Origin: a virus
Length of the DNA stretch: 64,000 nucleotides
Strand: one strand, 5' to 3'
IMG/VR virus record: IMGVR_UViG_3300049460_000123
Coordinates: 1 to 64,000 of that record
The notes below the pieces were generated by a model. The model saw only the letters and a list, made by a program, of their open reading frames with translations. It did not search any database and had not been told where the DNA came from. Positions 42,693 through 50,361 of the stretch are shown piece after piece (position 1 is the first letter of the stretch; each line of letters starts with the position of its first letter). Made by a program: the position numbers and the translations under genes.

Positions 42693-43526
42693 TTAGTTAG
42701 GATATACAACGGTTACATCAACATCGACGATCGGATCGACTTGATCGCCAACCAAGACGGGCGCCATGCACGTGAAAGTGCCCGCAGCCTGGTAGACCGG
42801 CGCCGGATATTCCCCGCTCACCGCGTCAACGTCCTGAATTGAAAATTCGGGCTGCACAATGCCGTTGTCGTCGAACACCGGCAGGTTTCCGATCACGATC
42901 CGGCGGATTGCTTTGCGCAGCGAGATCCGCTCGTCCGGATTCATCGACCAGCCGATAACGGCGATCTGAACGTTTGCGAGCCACCCCTCCGCCTCAGTCC
43001 ATTGATTCGCCGTCTCGTCGAACGAGTCGGCGAGGAACTGCTCGCCGATCGCGCGCTCAGCAGGCGACTCGGACGTCAGGTGAACGCTCACCATCGGCCA
43101 GCGCGTGTCTTCGTACTGAGGCGGCGCAGTCAGCACCGGGATCGCACCGCTCGACGGCTTCAACGTGCCGCGCGTCACCTCGACGGCGAGTCCGGCTGCG
43201 ATGCGATCGCGAATGAGAGACAGGGAGTCGACGCTGTAATCGACATACGTCGCATTGGGAGTCGCCGAGACGACATTGCTTGCCGTCCACGTGGCGCCAT
43301 TCCAATAGAATGCGCAGTAGTACGTCTGAATGCCGTTCTGCAAGAACTGCACGTCGACGAGATAGTTGTCGGTCCCCTCGTATGCCACGAACGACGCCGG
43401 ATCTGTTTCGCCAGGAAACACGCCCGTGCCATTGCGCAGGATTCGCCAGTTAAGGGCGTCCGAAGGCGGCGCAAGGAAAACCTTTAGCGCGTTGCCGATC
43501 GGGAGAGGGACGACGAATGAAATCAT
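42693..43526 (-). CDS. tail completion/terminator-type structural protein
   Basis: A 277-residue protein. An N-terminal beta-rich domain (LNWRILRNGTGVFPG) resembles FN3/Ig-like modules; the C-terminal part (RWPMVSVHLTSESPAERAIG ... IAVIGWSMNPDERISLRKAIRRIV) looks like a tail-terminator fold. It sits immediately before the sheath. There is no Shine-Dalgarno; GTCGTGAC lies 14 nt upstream of ATG 43526. Confidence 0.65.
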   Translation of the reverse strand: MISFVVPLPIGNALKVFLAPPSDALNWRILRNGTGVFPGETDPASFVAYEGTDNYLVDVQFLQNGIQTYYCAFYWNGATWTASNVVSATPNATYVDYSVDSLSLIRDRIAAGLAVEVTRGTLKPSSGAIPVLTAPPQYEDTRWPMVSVHLTSESPAERAIGEQFLADSFDETANQWTEAEGWLANVQIAVIGWSMNPDERISLRKAIRRIVIGNLPVFDDNGIVQPEFSIQDVDAVSGEYPAPVYQAAGTFTCMAPVLVGDQVDPIVDVDVTVVYPN

Positions 43527-43540
43527 GAGAGTAGTGTGCT

Positions 43541-43548
43541 GTCACGAC
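43541..43548 (-). promoter_or_regulatory. GTCGTGAC promoter motif 14 nt before a start codon
   Basis: Octamer, AG, CACACT box, 6 nt, ATG 43526. It lies in the divergent gap opposite the reversed gene at 43595. Confidence 0.65.
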
Positions 43549-43594
43549 CACCCGCGAGACGTGACACTACACTCGAGTAAAGGAGGTGTTTCGC

Positions 43595-44449
43595 ATGGCT
43601 GAATTTCGAATCGCGGTAGATCTCTCGCAAGTGATGAACGCCGTGCCGATCATTACCCGGCAGGTTTTCCCACTGGTGAATCAGGCTGTGCGCGCGATCG
43701 CACAGCAGACGCAAGCGAACTGGATGGAGTCCGTCTACCGCGCGCACCTATGGAGTGGCGAGAAAGACGCCTATGCGAAGTCGATCGCCTGGGAAATGAC
43801 CGGCGACTTTTCCGCCGTCGTGAAGTCCGACTACAAGAACGCCGAGGAGATCGATCAGGGCCGCCCGCCGTACGACCTGAAACAGATGCTCAATACGTCG
43901 CCGAAGGTGCGGCGCACGAAGGACGGCCGGCGCTTCATGATCATTCCGTTTCGGCAGAACACCACCGGACAGGACGCGCTCACGCAAGGCATGCCGGAGG
44001 ACGTCTACACCGCCGCATCCGCGCTCAGCGCGAGCAAGATCGTCGCGCAGTCGAAACGCGCATCGGGGGAATTAACCTCGATCCATCCGAAATGGGGGAC
44101 GCAAGTCCTAAAGAAGCAGACGCCGTTCGCCTCGAACATCAAGACGCGCGGTCCGATGCTCGTCAACAAAAACATCTACAAGTGGGGAGGAAAGCTCGAC
44201 ACCAGCGGAATGGCGGGCCTCACCGACGCACAGAAGAAGCGCTATAACGGCATGGTGCGAATGACAGGCACCACGCCCGGAGGCGGGCGCTACAGTCAAT
44301 TCATGACGTTCCGCGTAATGATGGAAGGCAGCGCCGGCTGGATAATTCCGGCGCGCCCCGGCTTGAACCTGGCCCGCAACGTCGCCGCGAAGATTCAACC
44401 GCTCGCCGAGCGCGTGATCAACGAGGCGGTCGCACAGTCGTTCAAGTAG
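43595..44449 (+). CDS. virion structural protein (HK97 gp10-like position), reversed
   Basis: A 284-residue protein from ATG 43595, with AGGAGG 8 nt upstream. Features are MNAVPIITRQVFPLVNQAVRAIAQQTQANW (helix), then basic loops and GWIIPARPGLNLARNVAAK, consistent with a minor tail or head-completion protein. It is the only structural gene read rightward; its 3' end overlaps the converging connector gene by 8 bp. The function must need its own promoter, which I could not identify with confidence in the 46-bp divergent gap. Confidence 0.7.
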   Translation: MAEFRIAVDLSQVMNAVPIITRQVFPLVNQAVRAIAQQTQANWMESVYRAHLWSGEKDAYAKSIAWEMTGDFSAVVKSDYKNAEEIDQGRPPYDLKQMLNTSPKVRRTKDGRRFMIIPFRQNTTGQDALTQGMPEDVYTAASALSASKIVAQSKRASGELTSIHPKWGTQVLKKQTPFASNIKTRGPMLVNKNIYKWGGKLDTSGMAGLTDAQKKRYNGMVRMTGTTPGGGRYSQFMTFRVMMEGSAGWIIPARPGLNLARNVAAKIQPLAERVINEAVAQSFK

Positions 44450-45092
44450 TCGACGTCATATCCCGTCCGAACAGATCGAAGGAGCGCAGGACGACGCGCT
44501 TCGGCAGGCGGGCGCCTTGGTGCTCGCCGCGCATGCCCGGGAATTGACCGAAACAGAAATACTCCGAATAGCGCTTTCCCGACACGCTGTACTGCACGCC
44601 GAGAGGCGGAGCTCCGGACGTCCACGAGAGCGAGCCATCAGCCGCGACCGTCGGAATCGCGCCCTGCACGACGTTTTTATTTGCGTCGAGCCAGAACACC
44701 CGAAAAATACTGTTCACGTTGAAGAACAGTTTCTCCACCGGCGCGCCGCGCACCAGCACGAGCGAGAAGTCTTCGGTCGCATTCAGCATCGTCACGCGAT
44801 CGAACTGGCCCATCTCGTAGAGCGGAGTGTTTTCCGGGATGGACAGGACCGTGTCGCCGTCTTGCCACATGCCGAACTGTGCCCACGCTTGTTGCACCTT
44901 CTGGCTTGCGACGCCCGCGACGCCCTGCACCGGCGGATCCCACAGGCGCCCTTTTCCGCCGCATTGCGGACAGCCGGGCGTGGCCGCACCGGAGTACGGA
45001 TCCACGCACGGGCAATGGAACGCCTTGCGCCACGAGTAGCGCTGGCCGATGAAAGCCAAATGGCCGTTGAATGCTGCAGGGTTCAGTCTCAT
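44442..45092 (-). CDS. head-tail connector-region protein with zinc motif
   Basis: A 216-residue protein with a zinc cluster near the N-terminus (CPCVDPYSGAATPGCPQCGGKGR), then beta-rich sequence. It lies in the connector/neck gene block. The cysteine cluster looks structural. No enzyme motif is seen. Confidence 0.65.
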   Translation of the reverse strand: MRLNPAAFNGHLAFIGQRYSWRKAFHCPCVDPYSGAATPGCPQCGGKGRLWDPPVQGVAGVASQKVQQAWAQFGMWQDGDTVLSIPENTPLYEMGQFDRVTMLNATEDFSLVLVRGAPVEKLFFNVNSIFRVFWLDANKNVVQGAIPTVAADGSLSWTSGAPPLGVQYSVSGKRYSEYFCFGQFPGMRGEHQGARLPKRVVLRSFDLFGRDMTSTT

Positions 45093-46198
45093 CCGAGCAC
45101 CGTAGAGCGGATACCGTGAATCGCCGTCATCAGCCCACCATTCGAGCCCTTCGGACCATTCAGGATGTAGTCGATTGTGTCGCGGTACTTGTCCATGTCG
45201 ACCGACATCGACTGCGACAGACCGTCCGCGCTGATCGAGCCGGACTGAGGCAGGAACCCGTCCTCGATCGACTTGAGCACCGCCAGCTTTTTGATTGCGT
45301 CAATGAGCTCCGGATACTCCGCGCGCGCGTTCGCGATGCCGGCGACGTACTTTAGGTTCAGCATGAACGGGATCGTGCGACCGGCCGCGACCGCCTGCAT
45401 AATGAACGACGACAGCGGCACGGCGACGGCATACGTCGACGGTACGAGGCGGATCACGCCGTAATGCTGATCGAGGCGGATCCAGTCTTGCGGGATCTCG
45501 AACACCATCGCCGCCGGATCCGGATAGGCGAACTTCATCATCTGGATCGACTGGACAGGCTTTTGACGCGTCGCGATGTAGCCCCACGAATCGCCCTCAA
45601 AGAAGGCCGGGCCATAGTCGTAAGGCGGATCGATCGCCCACGGCATGCCGGGCGGAAGGCTCGCGAGATCGTCGGCAGTCGGATCGGACGGAAAGAACTG
45701 CGTCGGCACGAGCGGCACGCGCAGCGTATGCGCGATCGACGACTCAGCCGCGAGCAGCTTTCCCCACAGGTAGTCATCCGAGAGCACCTGGCCGGCGAAG
45801 AAGTTGGCCGATGCCATGAACAGGCTATCCGCGCGCAGCTCCTCGATCACAATGTCCTTGATGAACAATTGCGAGCGCGTTGCCGAACCGGCCGACTCGA
45901 CATGGATCAGGAAGCGCTTTGCGAGCGCCGGCGCCGAGCTCGTGACGACCAGCATACAGTCGCCCACCGGGACGACATCCATCGCCGCAGCGTCGAACGA
46001 CACCACGACGACGCCCGCCGACCAGTCCGCGCCCGGATCTGCAGCCGCAGACGTCGTCGCCGGACACAGCGCCGTATGGCCGTCCATCGCGACGAGTTGG
46101 GCCTGCACCGTCGAAGTGTCGGCGATCGCCACCGGCGCACCGTTGACTTGGACGGTAACGGGAAATTGTGCTGCAATCCCAGTGAGAATCGTTGTCAC
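45089..46198 (-). CDS. neck/connector structural protein
   Basis: A 369-residue protein from GTG 46198. The N-terminal ~100 residues form an Ig-like beta domain; the rest, with PWAIDPPYDYGPAFFEGDSWGYIATRQKPVQS, is a structural fold seen in myophages between capsid and tail genes. It overlaps the next gene by ATGA. The exact role (adaptor or collar) is uncertain. Confidence 0.65.
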   Translation of the reverse strand: MTTILTGIAAQFPVTVQVNGAPVAIADTSTVQAQLVAMDGHTALCPATTSAAADPGADWSAGVVVVSFDAAAMDVVPVGDCMLVVTSSAPALAKRFLIHVESAGSATRSQLFIKDIVIEELRADSLFMASANFFAGQVLSDDYLWGKLLAAESSIAHTLRVPLVPTQFFPSDPTADDLASLPPGMPWAIDPPYDYGPAFFEGDSWGYIATRQKPVQSIQMMKFAYPDPAAMVFEIPQDWIRLDQHYGVIRLVPSTYAVAVPLSSFIMQAVAAGRTIPFMLNLKYVAGIANARAEYPELIDAIKKLAVLKSIEDGFLPQSGSISADGLSQSMSVDMDKYRDTIDYILNGPKGSNGGLMTAIHGIRSTVLG

Positions 46199-46211
46199 GT
46201 TTATTCCAAAG

Positions 46212-46247
46212 AAAAAGGCCGCCGGCGGATCAGTCCGACGACGGCCT
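46212..46247 (-). terminator. terminator after the capsid block
   Basis: AGGCCG (46216-46221) pairs with CGGCCT (46242-46247), with an inner CGGA/TCCG stem. Read leftward it is followed by TTTTTC. It separates the capsid genes from the connector genes. Confidence 0.65.
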
Positions 46248-46267
46248 CGTGGCAGAAAGCGGCCGGG

Positions 46268-46465
46268 TTACTGACGCGCAGCCAGCGTCTTGACCGCACT
46301 CACAGTCGTCAGGTTCAGGCCGGCGAGCGCCGCCGCCGTCAGCGCTGCGAGCAGTGCGTTGTGCTGCGTGATCAGATCCTCGAGCACCGAACCGAGCTGC
46401 ACGTCGGCAGCAGCCGGCGCGAGCTTGTTCAAGCGTGCAACGAGGGTTTTTTCAGTCAGAGCCAT
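46268..46465 (-). CDS. small capsid-block protein
   Basis: A 65-residue Ala/Leu-rich helical protein (LVARLNKLAPAAADVQLGSVLEDLI), ending just before a terminator. It could be a head accessory protein. Family unknown. Confidence 0.55.
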   Translation of the reverse strand: MALTEKTLVARLNKLAPAAADVQLGSVLEDLITQHNALLAALTAAALAGLNLTTVSAVKTLAARQ

Positions 46466-46481
46466 GAATTACCCTTTTGGG

Positions 46482-46760
46482 TTATGCCGTCGGCTCAGTC
46501 GCATCAGCGGCAGGCTTCTGCGCGGGCGCAGCAGGTGCAGCAGGTGCGGCCGGGACTTCGGCCGGGATCAGCGGAGCTTGAGCAGCAGCGGCGTCCTTCG
46601 CCGCATTCTTGCCATGCAACACGTAGCCCTTGATTGTCAGAAGTACCGCAGCGACATCGTCCTCGATCTCCTCCGAGATCATGCCGAGTTTGTGCGAGAC
46701 GAACTTGATGCCGTTGACCAGCTCAGAACCGTTTTCGAGCGTCCAAATAACCTTTGCCAT
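46482..46760 (-). CDS. small capsid-block protein with Ala/Pro tail
   Basis: A 92-residue protein: a folded first half (AKVIWTLENGSELVNGIKF) and a disordered Ala/Pro/Glu tail from ~res 55. Position after the major capsid gene suggests a decoration or head protein. Confidence 0.55.
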   Translation of the reverse strand: MAKVIWTLENGSELVNGIKFVSHKLGMISEEIEDDVAAVLLTIKGYVLHGKNAAKDAAAAQAPLIPAEVPAAPAAPAAPAQKPAADATEPTA

Positions 46761-46832
46761 ACCACCTCCGAGAATTTTTTCAGAAGGCCGCGCACCTCAC
46801 GATACGCGGCCCGCCCTACTACCTACGAACGA

Positions 46833-48338
46833 TTACTCGTTCGCGAACGGCCGCCACACGGCATTGCTGGCGAGCACGTTCTTGATGTAGCCGTGATGCT
46901 TCGGCTTCGTCATCCGCAGATACCCGAACAGGAACTGGAACCACGAGATAACCGGAACGCCACCCACGCCGAACGGCAGCGGGATCTTGGTCATCGGCTG
47001 GAACTGGCGCCAGCCGATCGCGTCCGCCGATTGCTGCATGTTCAGCAGCGGCACGGTCGACGTACCCGGGATGTCGCGGTTCAGATCGGTGTACGTGGTC
47101 GACGCACCGGTCTTCTTGACGATCTTCACGAGGCGCAGATCGGCGATACCGTTCGTACCGTTCTGACGGCTGCGATAGATCGCGTAGCCGGATTCCAGAC
47201 CCGATGCCGACTGGGTGATCGTGATCACCGGAGCGGCGCCAGTCGCGACTGCTTGCTGCGTGCTGATCACTGCCTGGGTCATACCTTCACCGTTCGCGCC
47301 GATCGCCGCGACTGCCCAGTAGTAGTTGCCGGCACGCGTCGAGCTGAACTGCGAGGACGCGCTCGTCGGCGCCGGGTTGACGGCGATTGCGGCCGGCTTG
47401 AACGCGACGTTGGCGGCAGCGATCGCCGGATAGTTCACTTCAAACGGCGAGATCATGGGGTTGTTCTCGTCGTGCAGGAACGTGTCCATGTTCGTGCGCA
47501 GCACGCCGTTGGTCAGGCGGATGCCCTCAACGTGTCCGCCGATCTGCGGAGTGTTGCTACCCGTCGGCATCCAGCGATACGCCGGATCGAGGCCGCTGTT
47601 CAAGTCGTTCTGCAGCGAGACCGGCAGGAACACGTCGGTCGAACGGCCCCACGAACCATAACGGCTCACGGCGACGTTGATCTGCGAGAACGGCGTCACG
47701 CTGTCGAGCTTTGCGCCTTGCATGTCGATCACGTTGTCGCCGCTCATCGTGCCAGCCGCGATTTCCTTGTCGATCTGCGCGAAAATGCCGTCGAACTGCG
47801 TCGGCGATGCGTCAGCGTTGCCGTGGAACAGCAGGTATTCAGCGTCGGTCAGGAGCTGAAGCGCGCCGTTGCGTTCCTCGACTGCGGTCGATTCGACGAT
47901 GTTCTTGCCGATGTTCAGCACGTAGCCGACTTGACGCAGCGACATCAGGAACTTGACGAGACCCACTTCACGCGAGTAGTCGCCCTGCGCAGCGCGGACC
48001 GTGCCCATCTGCGAGTTGGTCGAGCCACCGAGGAAGCCGCCCACGCTATTCTGACGCGTGTATTCGTCGACGATGTTCGTCGCGTTCGTGCGAGCCAGGC
48101 GATTGAACAGCGTGAAGTGTTCGTTTTCCTGAATGGTCGACTTCATCGCCGTGTCGAGCGACTGCACGCCCAACGCACCGCCGCCCGTCAGGGTTGCGAC
48201 GTCGGTCTGATAGTTGCTCGCCTGAAGCGCCTTTTGCAGGTCATCAAATGCGCTCAACGAGCCACCCGACGAGCCACCCAGCGACGGAACTGCTCCGCCG
48301 GGCGCAACGCCGGAAAATTGGTTCAAAATGTTGCTCAT
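46833..48338 (-). CDS. major capsid protein with inserted FN3/Ig-like domain
   Basis: A 501-residue HK97-fold-type capsid protein at the usual place after protease and scaffold genes. Near the N-terminus is TDVATLTGGGALGVQSLD (res 43-60), a peptide almost repeated in the protease. Residues ~290-390 (NYYWAVAAIGANGEGMT ... GYAIYRSRQNGT ... TYTDLNRDIPG) look like an inserted fibronectin/Ig-like surface domain. ATG 48338 has GAGGTAAAT upstream. It forms the shell of the head. Confidence 0.87.
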   Translation of the reverse strand: MSNILNQFSGVAPGGAVPSLGGSSGGSLSAFDDLQKALQASNYQTDVATLTGGGALGVQSLDTAMKSTIQENEHFTLFNRLARTNATNIVDEYTRQNSVGGFLGGSTNSQMGTVRAAQGDYSREVGLVKFLMSLRQVGYVLNIGKNIVESTAVEERNGALQLLTDAEYLLFHGNADASPTQFDGIFAQIDKEIAAGTMSGDNVIDMQGAKLDSVTPFSQINVAVSRYGSWGRSTDVFLPVSLQNDLNSGLDPAYRWMPTGSNTPQIGGHVEGIRLTNGVLRTNMDTFLHDENNPMISPFEVNYPAIAAANVAFKPAAIAVNPAPTSASSQFSSTRAGNYYWAVAAIGANGEGMTQAVISTQQAVATGAAPVITITQSASGLESGYAIYRSRQNGTNGIADLRLVKIVKKTGASTTYTDLNRDIPGTSTVPLLNMQQSADAIGWRQFQPMTKIPLPFGVGGVPVISWFQFLFGYLRMTKPKHHGYIKNVLASNAVWRPFANE

Positions 48339-48362
48339 ATTTACCTCGAGTTGCGCCTGAAA

Positions 48363-49019
48363 TTAGGCAAGTACTTTGGAAACCAGCGCCGTGTCGATCG
48401 CGACGTTGGAACGCAGGGAGACGTCGATGGTCGTGAATTCGAGACCAGTGATACGGCCAGCGCTAAATGCCGCATCGGACTTCGCCAGGAACTCTTGCGC
48501 AGTCAAACCTTCTTCGGCTTGCGACTTCGCGAGCGGAGCAGCGCCGGCGGCGACCTTCTCACTCACGGCGAGCACCGTCTTGCGACCGCGACCCTTGCCG
48601 GCGAGCTCGTCGACACGTGCGGTCAACGACTTGATCAGCGCGGTCTGCGTCTTCACGAGGCCCAGCGTCGATTCGAGCGCCTTAGCCATCGTGCTTTCGT
48701 GCTCACCGACTTTGCCCTTGAGCGCGCCGATGTCTTCCATCAGGGACTTGACGAGCTCGGTACCGTCGATTGCATCGACCGCGTTACCTTCTGCGTCCGT
48801 CAGCGACAGCGACTTGCCGAACGGCGTTGCGTCTTCGCCCTCGCCTTCGCCTTCGCCTTCTTCGCCTTCGCCTTCACCCTCGCCATCACCTTCGCCGCCG
48901 CCTTCACCAGCGGCAGCTTGGATTTTTTTGTCATCCTTGCTGTCGTCCGCCGGGAGAGCCTTGGTCAATGCTTCGTTCTCGGCCTGCAGCTCGCCGAGCA
49001 ACTGTTCAAACTGACTCAT
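48363..49019 (-). CDS. scaffold-like capsid assembly protein
   Basis: A 218-residue acidic protein: a coiled-coil start (EQLLGELQAENEALTKAL), a striking Gly-Glu repeat (~res 38-62), a second coiled coil (~res 90-135) and a basic patch GKGRGRK. Position between protease and capsid, high charge and helices fit a scaffolding protein. It overlaps the protease gene by ATGA. Confidence 0.7.
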   Translation of the reverse strand: MSQFEQLLGELQAENEALTKALPADDSKDDKKIQAAAGEGGGEGDGEGEGEGEEGEGEGEGEDATPFGKSLSLTDAEGNAVDAIDGTELVKSLMEDIGALKGKVGEHESTMAKALESTLGLVKTQTALIKSLTARVDELAGKGRGRKTVLAVSEKVAAGAAPLAKSQAEEGLTAQEFLAKSDAAFSAGRITGLEFTTIDVSLRSNVAIDTALVSKVLA

Positions 49020-49924
49020 GACTTACTCCGTTTGTTGAGTCCTACTTTCAAATCGCGCATAAAGCGCTCCGTGTATTCAGCCGCCTCGTCGAGAGAGAGG
49101 CCGAAATGTCTTGCGCAGTGCTTGACGATGTCGCGCGCGTTCGGCTTGGCTAGAAGCCCGCTGCGCATATCACCGGCGAGCCTGTCGCGGAAGTCGAAAT
49201 AGTTGGCGGGCTTGCCCATGTCGAGCGATTGCTTACCGAGTGCGGCGCCGCCAGTGAGCGATGCGCTATCGGTGCCGTAGCCGGCCTCGAGCGCCTTCGC
49301 GAAATCCAGTCCGCTCGCGCCCCAGCACTTCGCCAGCGCGTCGAAAGGGATCGTCTGAGCCGTCGGCAGGTTCTGATTCACGGGCGTGCGACTCAGCGCG
49401 ACGTTCGTCCAGCGGACCTTTTCAACGACTCCAATCTTGTTTTTCGTCTCCGGATCGATCTGCACGCTCTTTGCCAGCACGGCGCCGCCAACGGACGGAT
49501 ACCAGCGCGCCGGCGGATTGAGATTCGTCATCGAGTCCCAAACCATATTTGCGTTCTTAGCCAGATCCGTATCGCCGCTATAGAGCTGCGACTTGACGAA
49601 CGTGCGGCGCCCCTCGATCCGAACCTGCGTCGGGCGGCCGATCTCGTACAACTCGTGATTCGGGAGTCCGACGTAACCCGTGCGCGGGTTCGGTTTGCCG
49701 AGCAGGCTGTAGTGATCCAGATCGACGTTGCCGAACTTGAGGTAGTGGTCAGCGCTATCCTCGAGCGCTTTAGCCATTACCCGTTCGTTCTGCTGATCGA
49801 CCTTTTCATTGCTCGCCTCGAAATAGATGAAGCGATCTCCGCCTTCTTCGGCAGGGATTGCTTTGAACATCGACTCGATCTTTAGAAAATCGGGGATGTC
49901 TGCGAGGAGTTGTGTGTCGTCCAT
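49016..49924 (-). CDS. prohead protease-like protein
   Basis: A 302-residue protein with VDLDHYSLLG (candidate catalytic His, ~res 71) and ARWYPSVGGAVL (candidate Ser, ~res 144), the order of the herpesvirus-type/HK97-like prohead protease fold. The C-terminal domain begins with GTDSASLTGGAALGKQSLD (~res 217-235), nearly identical to a peptide in the capsid protein and therefore a likely maturation cleavage site. It has no Shine-Dalgarno; GTCGTGAC lies 15 nt before ATG 49924. Confidence 0.75.
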   Translation of the reverse strand: MDDTQLLADIPDFLKIESMFKAIPAEEGGDRFIYFEASNEKVDQQNERVMAKALEDSADHYLKFGNVDLDHYSLLGKPNPRTGYVGLPNHELYEIGRPTQVRIEGRRTFVKSQLYSGDTDLAKNANMVWDSMTNLNPPARWYPSVGGAVLAKSVQIDPETKNKIGVVEKVRWTNVALSRTPVNQNLPTAQTIPFDALAKCWGASGLDFAKALEAGYGTDSASLTGGAALGKQSLDMGKPANYFDFRDRLAGDMRSGLLAKPNARDIVKHCARHFGLSLDEAAEYTERFMRDLKVGLNKRSKS

Positions 49925-49939
49925 GAGATAAATTCTCGT

Positions 49940-49983
49940 GTCACGACTTCAACCCACCGCATCACTTGATCGAAAAAAAGCAA
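49940..49983 (-). promoter_or_regulatory. GTCGTGAC promoter motif 15 nt before the protease start; weak operator upstream
   Basis: Octamer 49947-49940, AC, GAGAAT box, 7 nt, ATG 49924. TTGATCGAAAAAAAGCAA (49966-49983) upstream is a poor match to the operator dyad and may be chance. Confidence 0.6.
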
Positions 49984-49996
49984 GTCGGAAAAAGAA

Positions 49997-50018
49997 AAAG
50001 GCACCCGAAGGTGCCTTT
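49997..50018 (-). terminator. rho-independent terminator
   Basis: AAAGGCACC, CGAA loop, GGTGCCTTT; leftward reading gives a T-rich run. It closes the unit containing the gene at 50037. Confidence 0.85.
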
Positions 50019-50036
50019 CATTGGAGAGGATGCTAG

Positions 50037-50297
50037 TTAGGATTGCCCGAGGTTCTCTTTTGCCTTGGCGATTACCTGGTGCAGCGTGCCGCGCTCATTG
50101 ATCAAATCCTGATACTTCGCGACCTCCTTCTCGTCGCCGGCGAGCGCCGCCGTGCGCGCGGGTTCGAGCTGGGCCTCGACGGCCTCGAGCCGATCCGTCG
50201 CCATCTTCAGAATTTTCCGCTCCATCGCATCGGTTTGATTCGCCATCGCGGCGAGCTCGCCCAAGTCGCCACGGACTTTATCGGGATTCGGTTTCAT
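50037..50297 (-). CDS. small coiled-coil protein
   Basis: An 86-residue charged helical protein (ERKILKMATDRLEAVEAQLEPARTAAL). It has its own repressible sigma70-like promoter inside the end of the giant helicase gene and its own terminator, so it is probably expressed apart from the late genes. Function unknown. Confidence 0.6.
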   Translation of the reverse strand: MKPNPDKVRGDLGELAAMANQTDAMERKILKMATDRLEAVEAQLEPARTAALAGDEKEVAKYQDLINERGTLHQVIAKAKENLGQS

Positions 50298-50331
50298 TGC
50301 GCTCCTCCGCGCGGTCTAGGTTATGGCGGAC

Positions 50332-50361
50332 AGTATAATCAAAAAAGATCATGTGTGTCAG
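50332..50361 (-). promoter_or_regulatory. sigma70-like promoter with embedded operator
   Basis: On the minus strand CTGACA (50361-50356), 18 nt, TATACT (50337-50332). ATAATCAAAAAAGATCAT (50335-50352) fills the spacer. It overlaps the last codons of the giant helicase gene. Confidence 0.65.

Noticed and set aside
36960-49202. Very long open frames on the plus strand opposite the tape measure (36960-39770) and the capsid block (46290-49202)
   Set aside because: They mirror real minus-strand genes; their translations are arginine/histidine/leucine-rich low-complexity sequence, as expected from the antisense of GC-rich codons.
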